A stretch of DNA of 64,000 nt from Clavelina lepadiformis (lineage: Eukaryota > Chordata > Ascidiacea > Aplousobranchia > Clavelinidae): assembly GCF_947623445.1 (NCBI RefSeq), contig NC_135247.1:15006501-15070500 (forward strand), read 5' to 3'. Below the pieces are notes generated by a model, which searched no databases, was not told the DNA's origin, and saw only the letters and a list, made by a program, of their open reading frames with translations. The position numbers were made by a program, and so were the translations under genes. Below are positions 1 through 12,528 of this stretch, in pieces; within the stretch, counting starts at the first letter, position 1, and each line of letters starts with the position of its first letter.

Positions 1-345
1 GTTGGTCCAAGTCAAGGAAGACCGAGAGTAGGCTATTATCACTTGAGATATCTATTGGCAACAAATATGTGGTGCCCGGGGCTACAGAAGGATAGTCAAC
101 GTTTATATTGGTTGGTATAGATCTCAGTTTTCAGAAAAGTGTAAAGTGAAATGTTCAGTCGAAGAATGATTTAAATGGTTTAGGGTTCTATATAGGCTTA
201 TTCAGAAGCATGCTTAAAACTGACCTAAAATAAAATCATCTAACTAACCTTGCTATTCTGTTTTAGTAGCCTATAGATTGATGCAGCGACGGTAATTATG
301 TAGCAATGCCAGGTAAAACGAATTGATTACTTTGCGAAGAAAAAC
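1..345. other. 5' flank, no gene seen
   Basis: No coding segment, repeat array or RNA gene was recognised. It is presumably the upstream region of the sulfotransferase that starts at 346. No clear TATA box was found. Confidence 0.4.
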
Positions 346-2755
346 ATGCGGTTATTTCCGAAAGGTCTCTTGCTGATCAGCGTACTATTTCTGCTGTCAA
401 TACTTGCCGTTTTCAAGAAAAGAACAACATCTAATTCAAAGGTTAACAACTTAGACGAACGTGTGTTCTCAGTCTCAGAGCTGATGGTGCTGTAATTGAC
501 TTTTATCTAACACAAAACGTAAATGTATCCAACACATTAAGTTTCTGGCTATTGATTGCTGCTTGTCTTAGGTTGTCACGAAGGCTCAGAGTCCAGACGC
601 TTTACAGTCAGAAGGCACAGAATCGTTTGAGATCCAAATCCGTTGCAAAGGTTTGCAATTCCATACAAATAAGGTGTTGTTCTGCTTACAGACGTAAATG
701 GACGTTTTAGACTTTGAAAAACAAAATATTGAAAATGTGACTTTGCTCATTTGTAAAATGGACTTAAGCTATATAATATATGTTTACTTTCAGGGGCTGT
801 GTAAGTATTATATATATATATAAACTATTGAACTTCTACATAATGTTTCATACTGCAGTGCGGGTTTTTGTACAAAAGTTATATAAAACGAAAAGCTAAG
901 AATATGATGATTAGTTTTGTGTATTTTTAATAGTTCATCGTGTGGGTTGTTTGTTGCCGATAGACGGTTTTTCATTGCTGAATGACCAAAGCAAAGAGCC
1001 GTTCACAGGTGTACCCGATTGTATTCATCATTGCTCGAAAAAGTAGGCGCACACCAGCTTGTTAATTACTGCATATAGGTAAAATAAAGTGTTTGCTGTA
1101 ATTGAGTATTTAATTCGAACATTATCGTTATAGTAACTTCACTTATGCCGCCACAAATGAAGACAAAGAATGTTTGTGTGGAACCTCGGTTTCCTATAAA
1201 TACATTGAAAACGATGGTAACCTACTATCAGCAAGTGCTAGCAAATGCAAAGAACTGAAAGGAGCTTACGTTAATCGCATCGTTAAAAAATGCAACACGG
1301 GTATGACCATAATACTGGGTATGGTTTATGGATGGCAGAGTTGTAAATTTGCAAGTTCTTAACCCTAACTCTTAGAGATCAAGAGTCGTACAGTCTAAGC
1401 TAATACAAAACGATTGATGTATGTTCAGAGAAATTGTCATCGATCCTAGAACAGCATGACATGGTGGGATGTTTTCCCACACCGTCCACCTGGGGTGATG
1501 ATTCGCTTACTTTAGGAGAAGATCTGTCGTTGCCCAAGTGTTTACTGACTTGTGAAAGCAATAGCTTCGCCTACGCGATACTTGTTGGAATGAAGTCGTG
1601 TGTTTGTTGGAATCCCGTCCTGCGGTAAACTTATTGTATAGAAGTCATTTTGTTTTAAATGTTATGAAAACTAAATAAGCACAAACGAATGAATTTGGTG
1701 GTTTCCAGGTTACATAACTTCGGGTTTCCGCACCAAACATCAGACTTGTTACCATGTCATAAAACCAGCAACAACTTTTCAGCTCTATTTCGAACGTACG
1801 TACAAAACGTTAATTGCAAAAGCAAAAGGTTTCTGCCCACGAACTTTACGCCCAGAGTTGCCCTCCTGAGTTTTCCGGGATCGGGAAATACGTGGCTTCG
1901 TCACCTTCTTGAGATGGCAAGCGGATTTTACACAGGAAGCATCTATCAAGATGAAGCTCTTTATGGCGAAGGTGAAAGATCATGTTTATTGCAGGGTCTC
2001 GTGTTCTAATAACTAAAAATTTGTAGCAATTGTGATTTATCAGGTTACTTGGGTGAATATCTTCCCTGGGATTCGGGTAGAACAATTGCGATAAAAACGC
2101 ATAAACCCGAGTACAGCAATGATAGACCTTTCGACAAAATCATTTTTCTGATTCGAAACCCATTTGATGCAATCGTCGCAGAGTTTAATCGACTTCATGG
2201 AGGGCACACTGGTCTTGCGGATCAGAAAGACTTCGAAGGAAAAGGTATTTTAACTCTTAAAGCTTATTACTGAGCCAATAAATGAATTTGCAGTGTACTT
2301 AAATGTAGGCTAATCGTCAGCGCAATATATTCTTTTTCGTGTAATTTTACTACAAATATAGAGGCCTACTTGTCAAAAACTACTTTTATGTTACAATCTG
2401 GGCAGAATGGGAAAAATTCGTACCTTACAAAGTGGAGAAATGGTCGCGTACAATATATTCGTACCTCAATGCCCCACTGCCTGTTTACGTGGTTTACTAC
2501 GAAGACTTATTAGTTGATCCAATAAAGCAAGTAAAATCGATGATAAAGTTTATTGCCATTGGGATCACTGATTTCAATCAACGTTTGCTATGCACAGAAG
2601 AGAATTTAAATGGAAATTGGCAGAGGCGGCCAAAGGATAGTGTTAAAAATTACTACTTGCCATGGATGGTGGAACTTATGAATAAATACATTCGTAACGC
2701 GAGAAATTTATTGAAACTAAAACACTTTAAAGATCTACCTAAATACGAACGTTAA
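346..2755 (+). CDS. WSC-domain sulfotransferase (WSCD1/2-like), type II membrane protein
   Basis: Eight exons join with consistent phase: 346-441, 572-650, 964-1042, 1134-1300, 1429-1624, 1709-1971, 2044-2244 and 2406-2755 (stop TAA), giving about 476 residues. The first exon encodes a short basic N-terminus (MRLFPK) and a hydrophobic signal anchor, as in Golgi type II enzymes. Two cysteine-rich WSC domains follow: residues about 55-140 (ECLCGTS) and 150-206 (DMVGCF, CVCW). The C-terminal half is a sulfotransferase domain. It has a 5'-phosphosulfate loop [14 protein letters not shown] and a 3'-phosphate site [18 protein letters not shown], both expected to bind PAPS. This order (anchor, two WSC, sulfotransferase) is that of vertebrate WSCD1/WSCD2; the acceptor substrate cannot be read from sequence. 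Human WSCD proteins are somewhat longer. No break was seen. The ATG at 346 is chosen because it precedes the anchor and fits the exon 2 phase. Confidence 0.88.
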
Positions 2756-4063
2756 ACTTTAATTAAAGACTTAGGCCTATATGTTTTTGGACTATTGTTT
2801 TCAAAACTAGATTTAAATTTAGATTAAATTCTAGATTTAAACCTAAACTAATTAATGGTATTTTAATATTAAAAAGTTGTCGTTTTTGCATTTGTTATGT
2901 TTAATTTCAAATTTTTCATGACAATGTAAATATACGGTGTATATGCAGGATAAGGTTTGTATTACAGATGGCGACATGTTAGCTTATAAATCAGATTAGA
3001 TAACAACATGGCAATTAGGCCTACATAACGGATTACATCCAGGTGCTACATAAATGAGAAATCAACATATAAATAGATGCGTAACTCTTCACACATTTTC
3101 GAAACCCTAGGTTGTAAATGGAACACGAGTAACAGGCATCAGTTTGTTTATATAGTTTTCCTTTCAGGTGGCTTTTTCCGGTTTTATTCTGGTAATGAAC
3201 TAGCCCTGGCCCCGTCACCAGTGCTTTTGCCCGCCTTTCCACGATTGTTAATCTACCAACAAGTTTTGATAAAAGTCGAATCGACGGGGGCATGTATTTC
3301 TTACAAACAGCAGTAGCCTATACCACCAAACTTCTCGTTCCCCACAGTGAATGGCGAAAAATAAACAATACAATACATGGCTTCCACTAACCTAGTAGTA
3401 ACAAGCAAGCCACAATGTTTGGTCCTCGGAGGGTCATATCTATGTTTGCAGCAAACATGCTTAAATAGTTTCGACAAGTATCTAAACAACCATACTGAAA
3501 GCAACTGATTTCTGTGATTTGGTGCTAGCAGACATATAGCAGACAGAAAGTTCGCAGACGTCGCCTGTGAACAAATTAAACGCAGAAGATAGGCTAGAAA
3601 ACGTCAGGTACAAACACAAACGTGCTAAGGCGTCGCCCATACATTGCTGTTCATACAGAAAGGCTTGCATGAATTTGATTGGTGCATCTTTACATTGATG
3701 ATGTTACGTATTTCAGATGCGCTAACATTAAACAAACACAAATCCTTGATTAATATGGTTAATGTTTGATCATAACTTGTGTAAATAAAATCGTCTGTGT
3801 AAGTAGGATTACGTGAAAAGCGTAGGCTTATTTTACTGTTTGTTTGTCGAACGATCGCGTATTCCGTCGAGTACCGTATGTCTACCATACAGAATGTTTT
3901 GTATTAGACAACTTACATCTAAGAAGAGAACTCAGTGATTTCCGAGTCAATGTATCAACTAGAACAGTGTGTTTGTTAAAATATTCTTAACAAAAGCCTT
4001 TTAATTAAAGGGTATCTTAATCAAATCAAAGAAGTTAAGGTTAGAACTAACAACTTAATAATA
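2756..4063. other. intergenic between sulfotransferase and annexin
   Basis: This region is AT-rich with only short unsupported reading frames on both strands. A small locally palindromic stretch with repeated ctagattt/aaatctag words lies at about 2806-2850. Nothing else was recognised. Confidence 0.4.
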
Positions 4064-7000
4064 ATGGCTAAAGACATGGCTAAAGACATTGCTAAAGCTA
4101 TGGCAGAAGTCTCTCTCGATCATTGCCATGGAACTGTCAAGGACCATTCAGATTTTCACGCTCAAGGTGACGCAGAAGTGTTGAGAAAAGCTATGAAAGG
4201 ACTTGGTGGGTTACTTTTGATATTTACAACTTACTTTATAGCAGGTCCACTTTAGAATAACTGGTCTCATGAAACAAGTACCTTGCTGAAATATTGAGAT
4301 GGTTAACAGAAACTTTGTTTTTAAACCACACTGCTACCCAGCTATATAACAGCAAGCGATTTCCACCAAACGCAGTTATTCACACATGCTATGTCCATTC
4401 CCGTAATATTAACTGAATTGTTAACGGGGTATAGTATTATATTTGATGTTTAAGTTTTGAAGATGCAGAAACTAAAAGTTTAAAACTTCTCTCTTATTTA
4501 CAACTTGTTTAGTCAATTTTATGTTACTGTTTCGCTGGTACAAGTTAATGTAACCAAACAACGCAATGGAATGATGAAATCCAACAAATAGGATTAACGA
4601 GCTCAGGTAATTTCTCTCTCTTTTCAGGTACCAACGAAAAACTTATCATAGACATTACATCGACCAGGAGCAACAAACAAAGACAAGAAATAAAGGTCGC
4701 ATACAAGCAAGCTTTTGGAAGGGTCGGTTTTAAAAAAGCTTCTATTTTGCTTTTCTTTTTGTATAGTGATCGCTAAAGCAACCGATTTTTGACGTATGCG
4801 TAGGTCGTGCGAAGAAACCCAGGTCATCTATGTGGGCGTGTCTCTCATAAAACTCCCCTAGATGTCTGTCGATTTTGCATTTTTTATTCCAGTAAGAGTG
4901 CGGGCGAAGAAAAATTCTTCATTGATAATGGCTTGTTTAAGCAGTCGACATGTATAACGGTAGTTCACAGATAATAATTTAACTAAAAAATTACACGCCA
5001 CTAAGTCGTGGCATCGGTTTGAGGTGGATACTTTACTCGTTTACTGTATCTGTTATTTGATGAATGTAAATCTGAACGAACTAGAAGACCTGCCACCCGC
5101 TGGGTGGCGTATCGCTATCAAATCAAACCAGTTCCTGTCCGTTATGTTTCCCGCGTATGAGTTTCTTAGCAACTATTACAACATGACGTACTAAGCAACG
5201 TAAGCGAGCCAGACACTGATCATAGTAAAATAATATTCGTCGAACTAAGAAAAGTCCTGCACAATTTAAACTGGGAGATGATTTCTCATCGCTCAAACCT
5301 CAGTAACAGAGCATGGAGGCTATTGTGCAAATTTCGACAGACTATCACATAGTAATTCTTCTCGTTGACCGCTCTGTATTACTGCGCTTAGCTTGATTTT
5401 TGTGAAGGAAAACAATTTTCAACGCAAAAGCTGCCACTATTTCACCAAATAAATGGCAGGCCTACGTTCATAGCTATTTTCGAAGTTTCTTAAGTAACTA
5501 ACTTAAATGTTACAACGCAGAAACCTAAACCTAACTTGTATTTGCATCTTGATCTAAATTTAACTTGAATCCCTAAGCAGCTAAAATCAACTTTTGCGTG
5601 CTTTTTGCCCTAAACTAACCGCCTATCTTTCACATTGGGCTGAGTGACTTATATACGGGAAAATAGTCACTTTCATATTTCAAATGCTACACCTATAAAC
5701 TCTGCTCTCTTGTACCCGTTAACGCTCAAGTCTTTTGCGTTACATCCCATAAACTCCTAGCGATCGATGTTATATTATTCTACTTTTGTCTAGTGATTTG
5801 AAAAAGTCATTTGCTACATGGCCGTAAAAAACTTACAAATAACCGCCAAGATGGATAAGGTTTATTCACGAGTCAACATCGAGCTGTCCCAATGATTTTC
5901 TCGACCGAACTACCTATACCAGGGGTGGGCAAACTTGTTCAATGAAAGAGTCACTTGCGGAAAACTGCAAACACCAGCGAGCCGCAAAATCAGTAATGTC
6001 AATACAAATACGGTTAACAAAGCATGGACAATGTTAACTTGCAGTGTCTTATCATAGTGATCAACAACGTCTATTAGGAATAGCGACCCATGTCAGATTA
6101 TTAACTTCATATAAATTTCTGTGTTTAAATTTTTTTGTTAATATCTCTGTTCGATTGCAGGATTTGATGTCGGATCTGAAATCGGAGCTTGGCGGAAATT
6201 TTCGTGATTTAGCATTGGCTTTGTTTACTCTTCCTGCGATGTATGATGCTCGATGCCTACATGACGCAATGAAGGGCGCTGGGACCACTGAAACAGTAAC
6301 GGCGTTATTTCGAATAAGGTTAAAAAGTTTGAAAAATTTAGAGTATTTACATTCTCATCTCTTTATTAAGACTTTGGTGGAAATTCTGGCCTCACGCTCA
6401 AATGAGCAAGTCAATAAAATCAAGGAGGTGTACAAGAAGGAATATAAAAAGGACCTGGAAAAAGCTCTGACAAGTGAAACTAGCGGAGATTTCAAGAAAC
6501 TTCTAGTCTCTTTGTGCAACGTACGTATCTTCGTCCTGAAGTGGACAAAAAGGGCAAATTTCCTTTTTAGCCCGTGCTTTCGCTAATGTTTGCTTAACCT
6601 TAACATTAAGTGAACAAAATATTCATTTAGATTGATTTAGCGAGTTCATAAAAAAGTAATAATTTCATATCCACCCATCATCAGGCTGCTAGGGATGAGT
6701 CAAGCAGCGTTAGTGACAGCCAAGCAGTTGCCGACGCCGAAGCTCTTTATAAAGCCGGGGAAAAGAAATTGGGAACAGACGAGGCAACCTTCAATCGCAT
6801 TTTGTGCATGAGAAGTTTTGCACAACTTCGTGCTACTTTCCGGGAATATAACAAGGTATAGCCTCATAGTAGGTTCAAGCCAGAGTCTAACGGCGCACTT
6901 ACGCCAACCGTACTAATCAAAGTCTTCAGCGGGTACACAATCTTGTAGCTAACATTCCAGTTATGTTTTGCTTGTTATGACGTAAATAACAGATCGCGAA

Positions 7001-7375
7001 AAAGGATATCGTTCAATCGATAAAAAGTGAATTCAGTGGAGACGCCGAGGATGGACTGATAGCTGTAGCTGACATTGCTCGCTGCGCTCCAGCCTATTTT
7101 TCCAACCGGCTTTATCACGCCATGAAGGGAATGGGAACAAAGGACTCGACTTTGATCAGGATAGTTACCACAAGGGCGGAGGTAAATAAGCTACTACAGG
7201 CGACGATTTCCATAAGTTTTCGAAATATTGTTCCTAAAACCCTTAACATTTTAAGATTGACATGGTGGAGATAAAGCAAATATTCCCAGCGCTTCACAAG
7301 TCCACGCTCGAAAAATTCATTGAAGGCGACACAAGTGGCGATTACAAGAAGCTGCTTTTGGCTCTCATAAAGTAA
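4064..7375 (+). CDS. annexin, four-repeat, intact
   Basis: Seven exons: 4064-4205, 4628-4722, 6161-6295, 6371-6520, 6685-6855, 6993-7181 and 7256-7375, giving 333 residues with every junction in phase. Annexins are calcium-dependent phospholipid-binding cytosolic proteins. All four repeats are present (about residues 30-100, 103-173, 188-260 and 263-333). Each carries a type II calcium loop: KGLGTNE, KGAGTTE, KKLGTDE and KGMGTKD, with downstream acidic partners such as SELGG, SETSGD, SEFSGD and EGDTSGD. The N-terminal tail is short and lysine/alanine rich, from three repeats of M/I-A-K. The 75-bp intron 6296-6370 is unusually short. A 3' UTR with AATAAA lies at about 7463. The large second intron contains one end of a hAT-like element near 5933. 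The subfamily number cannot be assigned by eye. Confidence 0.92.
5933..6020. mobile_element. hAT-like element fragment in annexin intron
   Basis: The sequence begins CAGGGGTGGGCAAAC, a terminal motif typical of hAT transposons and their MITEs, followed by a GAGCCGCAAAA stretch. No matching opposite end or 8-bp target duplication was found. Homology to the paralogous annexin intron resumes near 6028. It is therefore read as a one-ended fragment; the right boundary is approximate. Confidence 0.45.
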
Positions 7376-8145
7376 ACTTAAGTTCACGTCTCGTGGATTG
7401 AACACTGTTTATTACTCATGGCTCAATCGTGTGTGCATCGATAAAAAAGTGCTTTGAGGTGAAAATAAAAGTTCAAGGCACAGCTTTTAAGGTCGTGTGG
7501 TTTAGGTTTCAGTTTATTCAGAAAAAAAGTCCATTAAAACATTGCACTGGAACTTCGCATGCACAGTATTGGGATAAGGATTACCCGATAAGCCATTACA
7601 TAGAAATTGTAGCCTACATTCACAGGCAATCTTTTAGTTCATAAGGAACTTAATTCATACTCGTATAAAAGCAATACAGCATTGATTGTACGGAACGTAG
7701 ATCAGGTCAGAAAGCTTCACGTGTTGGCCCCGGACAACGTCTCCATTGCGAGAACAACCGAATCTAACACCAAAAGCCTCCATCTAGTAGCCTACGTTTG
7801 GCAACAAGCGGCAAGGAAACGGCCCTTATAACAGTGAAACAAGTATCTTCGACTGATAATACTGCAGCAGAACGTCAAACCTATGACCTGGAGCAAGCTC
7901 ACAAGCACTTCACCCGCAAACAGCAGGACCTTGTCGTCCTTCTTCAATAGATCTGCTGCACTTTGGCCGATAAACTCGCTCTTCCCAAGTCCTCGCTAGA
8001 CGGGTGCACACTAAGCATGAGAAACGCCACAAGAAATGTTTATGAAAGCTTAGCATTGTTTTTCCCTCAGCCAACTTTCATTGCCTGCAGAAATTCAGTG
8101 GGTGTGTGACCGTGGGCAGACGTAAACAAGTACCCATACTCGTGG
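7376..8145. other. annexin 3' flank and GC-richer decayed stretch
   Basis: Up to about 7690 the sequence matches the 3' flank of the second annexin copy (7530-7690 against 12650-12800), marking the end of the duplicated unit. From about 7700 to 8130 composition becomes richer in GC and codon-like. One + frame reads a run including QTYDLEQAHKHFTRKQQ before a stop near 7950. No family was recognised. Confidence 0.35.
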
Positions 8146-9140
8146 ATGTTGCTCTCATCGCTGTCAACCACCAACTATAGCTCGCTTTGCATCTCAGTTT
8201 ACTTTCTTGTGTGCCTCAACGGTCTCTTTGTACCTCAGTTTCATTTATTTTCTTATTTCCTTTCTTTTTTCAATAGCGTCTTCCACTTCTTCGCATCAAT
8301 ACTAGGTCTATTTCTTTATTGCACAAATCCCTGAGGTGTTCCCTACTTCCTTTCTTGCTTCTTGCACTGCGGTACCTAACAACCACACAACCTATCTTTT
8401 CTCCCATGAAAAAACACTTTTTGGACAAACTTTTCCATGTGTTTCCTTCTAGTTTCTACCATCGCGTTTGTTTTTATGTTGACCGATTTTTGTTATCCTT
8501 TTGTCTGCATTATCTTTTACACACCAATATCTTTGGCGTTGTTTGGCCACATCCTCCATCCGTAGGCAATACTTAACAGTCTCGTACGCTCTGTAATTTT
8601 TTTCTCCTGCCCATAGTACTGTAAAATTAACTTGTGTGTTTTTATCTCGCCCCTGCTGCAAGTTGTTTTGCTGCATGAATCTTGCTATGAGCTGCACACT
8701 GCATTCCTGCTGAACACATATTTCAGTTTTAGGGATTCTCATCATTACGCTTCCCCTTTGTTTCCAGAAGTCATTTTTCCCCACACTGAGCACCACAGTT
8801 TTGGTGCGCATGCGCAATCCACATTCCCTACTCTTTTCTCCCCCAACCTTTACCCACATGTTTCCGTCTGACTTTCTGTTCACCTGCAAGACTTCATTTT
8901 TCATTTCTGGACTCACACAATTCCAACTCGTTATCGGTTGTTGTATTTCCTCTTATATATTACAACTAATATCTGTTGGCGTACTTTTTCGCCTTCCGGT
9001 TCTTCTAACGCGTTTCTGGCAAGCAAAGCATATAAATTTTCATTTTTTTCCATCCCATCCGTAATTTCCCTTTTTTGTCATTACCTCATGTTCAATGTCT
9101 CAATGAAAAGAACTCTCTTGACAACTTCGGTTTAATTTTC
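8146..9140. other. strongly pyrimidine-rich (+) tract
   Basis: About 1 kb in which the + strand is rich in T and C and the - strand correspondingly purine-rich. This lengthens open frames on both strands, including one of about 160 codons on the - strand (8449-8930). That frame shows no recognisable domain, splice context or start, so it is not called as a gene. A GCGCATGCGC palindrome lies at about 8806-8815. Confidence 0.4.
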
Positions 9141-9983
9141 TCTTTTCTTTGAGAAAAATGAAAAAAAATTATCTCGCTCTTGGTAAAGTAGTTGCATTCA
9201 ACTTTTTTCTGAGTCATGGCGGCGTTTCAACTGCAAATAGCTTCCATTGTACGCCCTACTCCTAGTCTACAATCTACATAAGTCAATCATGGTCTGCCAA
9301 GGTTTAACTGCTGTAGTGTAGACGATCAAGAGCTGTCAAGCTAGCGGCCCGGATGCGGCTCCCGAGGACTTGGAGTGTGAAAGTAGCATTGTTACACCAT
9401 AGATTACTTCAAGTGTTCCTTAAAGTAATGTATGGTTACACCATGTTTGCATAGAAGTAGCAGAATTTCATTATCATGCCATTATAACCAATGTGAGTAT
9501 AATCGATGAGTCAACAGCAAAAGTACCGCAGCCCCTATGTACGAGCCGCCCCTGCAAATAAACGTGGCTAGTGTCTAACAATTGCAGTTTTCTTATGAAA
9601 TCGTTTGTTTATTACTGTTTCCTAACGGTTACTACAACTTCGGCAAAAAGCAGAAAAGAATGCCACTAGCACAATGCCGACGTCAGACGATAACGACATA
9701 GTTCATTGCGGCCCTAGTTCATTGCTACTGTAGACGAATTCCGCTGCATTGATGGCTGTTACAACCAGATGTACTTCCTGCCGTCAACCCTTCCAATTTA
9801 TCCGAGCCTAGTACTAGTTATTTTGCTATAACCTACTAGTCAGAGGCAACCAACAATTGTTGGTTGAACCTTTCCGTCCAGCCGAAATAGGCTAGGTTTG
9901 AATATCATTTGTCAATGTCCCTCATACATCAATCAAAAGCACACTAAAAGCGCAAATAAATACTGCCGCCAAATGCTCGTGTT
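9141..9983. other. intergenic upstream of annexin pseudogene
   Basis: No coding exon, RNA gene or element end was recognised. Confidence 0.35.
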
Positions 9984-10958
9984 GTGAACCAGTTTAGAGC
10001 TTTAGACCATTCAGATTATTACGCTCAAGGTGACGTAGAAGTGTTAAAAATATTTGTGATTGAACTCTATGAATTTTTTTCCCACCTACTCGCGTTACAT
10101 CATAACGTTACAAATGTAGAGGTGTACTTTAAAGCTACATGGCAAAGCGAGGCATCTACACTAATTCTTGTAGAGAACCGTACAAACACGTTTTTGTTTC
10201 TTTATACCTTGAAGATTCAAATTATGCGAAAGGGCGTTTTCTTAAATAAACAAAAACAATTTCGAATCAACTTGTTGTCAAAACGCAATAACTACTGCAA
10301 TTAATAAACAAGAACTCACCAACTGTCCTCAAATCCAGGTTAATAACTAAATAACTTCAACCTTTTTAGCAAGCAAGAAACAGAAGAAAAGAACAGAAAG
10401 TGTCTAGGATTCCGTTTTATACATAAGTTATTGTGATGTCATGAATTGTTTGATGGACTACGGAAAACAGTTAATTAAGCAATATGTAAAAGCTAAGCGC
10501 CATTTCCACAAATCAAACTATGAGCACATTTTTTGGTCATTGCTGTAATGGTAATATCAACTGAATTGTTTTTGGTATTTTACATTCAATGGTCAAGTTA
10601 AGTAAAAAAACTTTTACTTTAAAACTTTCCACTTATTTAGGATTAAATGAGTTTAGTCAGTTTTACGTCAATGTTTTGCTGGTACGAGTTAATATAACCA
10701 AACAAAACATTTGAATCCGGCGATTGGAATCAACCGACGTAACAATTAACTTCTTTCTTCTTGCTCAGGTACCAACAAGAAAGTTATCATAGACATTGCG
10801 TCGGCCAGGAGCAACAAACAACGGTGAGAAACAAAGATAGCATGCAAGCAAGTCTTTGGAAGCTTCGTTTTTTTAAAAGCGTTTTATTTGTTTTTCTCCT
10901 TTGATTGTCACTGCCAAAGCAACCTAATTGTGACGCAATGCCCAAGTCGTGTATAAAG

Positions 10959-11231
10959 CAGCATTCTAAAATTATGGGTCAAAATTTTGGAAACGTAAAA
11001 CAAATTCAACATTTATAAATTGAATTGCTTTTTTGTTAATTTCTTATTCGCTTTGCTGTTTCCATTACCCGGTTATTTTATTACTGTACAGCTACTTTCG
11101 TGGATTGTGTGCAATTGTATGATATCTCCATAGACAAAAATACGACTTGAGATTTGTGACGAGACGTTCGTTGTTTTAAAAATTTCTTTTCTATAATGGG
11201 GTCGCAGAACAAAAAAGTTTGAGAAGCCCTG
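10959..11231. mobile_element. hAT-type MITE with perfect 8-bp target duplication
   Basis: A 273-bp element in the second intron of the annexin pseudogene. It is flanked by GTATAAAG at 10951-10958 and again at 11232-11239. The ends are CAGCATTCTAAAATTAT and, as reverse complement of the right end, CAGGGCTTCTCAAACTTTT, an imperfect hAT-type terminal inverted repeat. The paralogous intron of the intact annexin lacks it: gtcgtg joins directly to the aagaaaccc flank near 4810, giving a natural empty site. There is no coding capacity. Confidence 0.85.
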
Positions 11232-12354
11232 GTATAAAGAAACCCAGGTCATCTACGTGGGCGAATGGGCGTGTCTCTACTAAGAATCCCAAGATGTTTA
11301 TTTGGCAGTTACTATAGTAAGATTGCATGTGAACAAACAACTCTTGGATACAATGGCTAGTTAAAGCACTAGTCCTGTATTATGAAAGTTCACAAGTAAT
11401 CTAATAGGATCTCGCCACTGGACCGTACTCGGAAATAACACGGTCGATTTGTTTGCGATATATGCCTTGCTGTGCCTGTTAGGGTCAGGACGCACGCGTT
11501 GGTGAGCGTAAATATAAACGAACAGAATTCCACGGTAAACACAATCTGTAGGAAACCAATTCTTGGACAAAAATGTCATCGTCGATACTAAAATTCACGT
11601 AAAGAAACTAATTTAAGAATGCCATATGCTGTACTAAAATTGACCATGTAGACCTCATAGACTGTTTCTGCAAGCATAGATATGATTGCAAAATACTAAA
11701 TAAAACTGCGACAAATTCCCAATCGTGCTTACTTGTTTTTTACAATGATTTCCCCAGGCGCGTGTATTTTGCTTATCAGCTTCAATTTTCTGTAACCTAT
11801 ATGGCTGGAAAAATTAGCTTGCAGTGTCCGATAAACAACATCAAACAGGAATAGCGATCTTTATCAAATCATTAATCTTTGTCGATTTGTTGCATTTTTG
11901 AATAAATTTTAGTATTTTGCCGATCGTAAGATTATATGTCGGATCTGACATCGAAACTTGGAAGAATTCTCTTCGTGATTTAACATTGGCATTATTTGGT
12001 CTTCTTGCAGTGTATGATGCTCGATGCCTAGATGACGCAATGAAGGGTGCTGGGACCACTGAATCAGTAACTTTAAGGTCGAAAGATTTTGACAAATCTT
12101 GAGTATCTTCTCGTTTATCTAGACCTTGGTGAAAATTCTGGCTACTTGCTTGAACGAATAAGAAGTGTACAAGAAGAAATGGAAAAAACTAACAAATTTC
12201 TGGTCTCTTTGTTTAACGTAGGTGTGTACATATGGCAAGAACCTAGTTTGCTGTAAAACTTTGAAGGGGACAAACTTGGTGTCATATGCAATTGGCAGTT
12301 ACAGAATACAGTTCCAATTAAGATAAACTGTGATAATTAAATTGCTCAAATGTT

Positions 12355-12413
12355 GGGGGGGGGGGGGGGGGGGGCATGTCCCCTGCGCTCCAGCTCCAGC
12401 TCCAGCTCCAGCT
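12355..12413. repeat. 20-G homopolymer and (CTCCAG)4 microsatellite
   Basis: Twenty consecutive G residues occupy 12355-12374. Four CTCCAG units occupy 12388-12413. The intact annexin exon 6 has a single GCTCCAGC at the matching place (near 7085), so the hexamer expanded inside the dead copy. Confidence 0.9.
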
Positions 12414-12528
12414 TATATTTTGCCAACTGGCTTTATCAAGCCATGAAGCGAACAAGAAAAAAGAAAAATTTATTGAAGGCGACAAAAATGGTGGTTACGA
12501 GAAGCTGTTTTTGGCAATTATGAAGTAA

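Larger units (their letters stand above)
9984..12528 (+). pseudogene. annexin pseudogene, tandem copy of the 4.1-7.4 kb gene
   Basis: Remnants align in order with the intact annexin. Exon 1 is at about 10002-10050 (DHSDYYAQGDVEVL). Exon 2 is at 10769-10863 and has an in-frame TGA at 10825. Exon 3 is at 11931-12071, with its acceptor changed from CAG to AAG and a one-base frameshift before RDLTLALFG. Exon 4 is at about 12120-12219, with a stop and an internal deletion. Exon 5 is missing. Exons 6 and 7 are fused by deletion at about 12380-12528, ending with the same AAG TAA. The ATG is not conserved. Introns and the 3' flank (to about 12800) also match, so this arose by segmental tandem duplication, not retrotransposition. 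The defects make a functional annexin very unlikely. Confidence 0.9.

Noticed and set aside
795-801. Seven-base micro-exon (gggctgt) in the sulfotransferase
   Set aside because: Exon 2 (ending 650) and exon 3 (starting 964) already join in phase and give a sensible WSC domain; adding the micro-exon breaks the frame.
3625-3888. Minus-strand open frame of 87 codons
   Set aside because: No domain, no splice or promoter context; length expected by chance in AT-rich DNA.
8449-8930. Long minus-strand open frame (about 160 codons)
   Set aside because: It lies in a purine-skewed tract that suppresses stops, has no ATG near its 5' end, and shows no recognisable motif.
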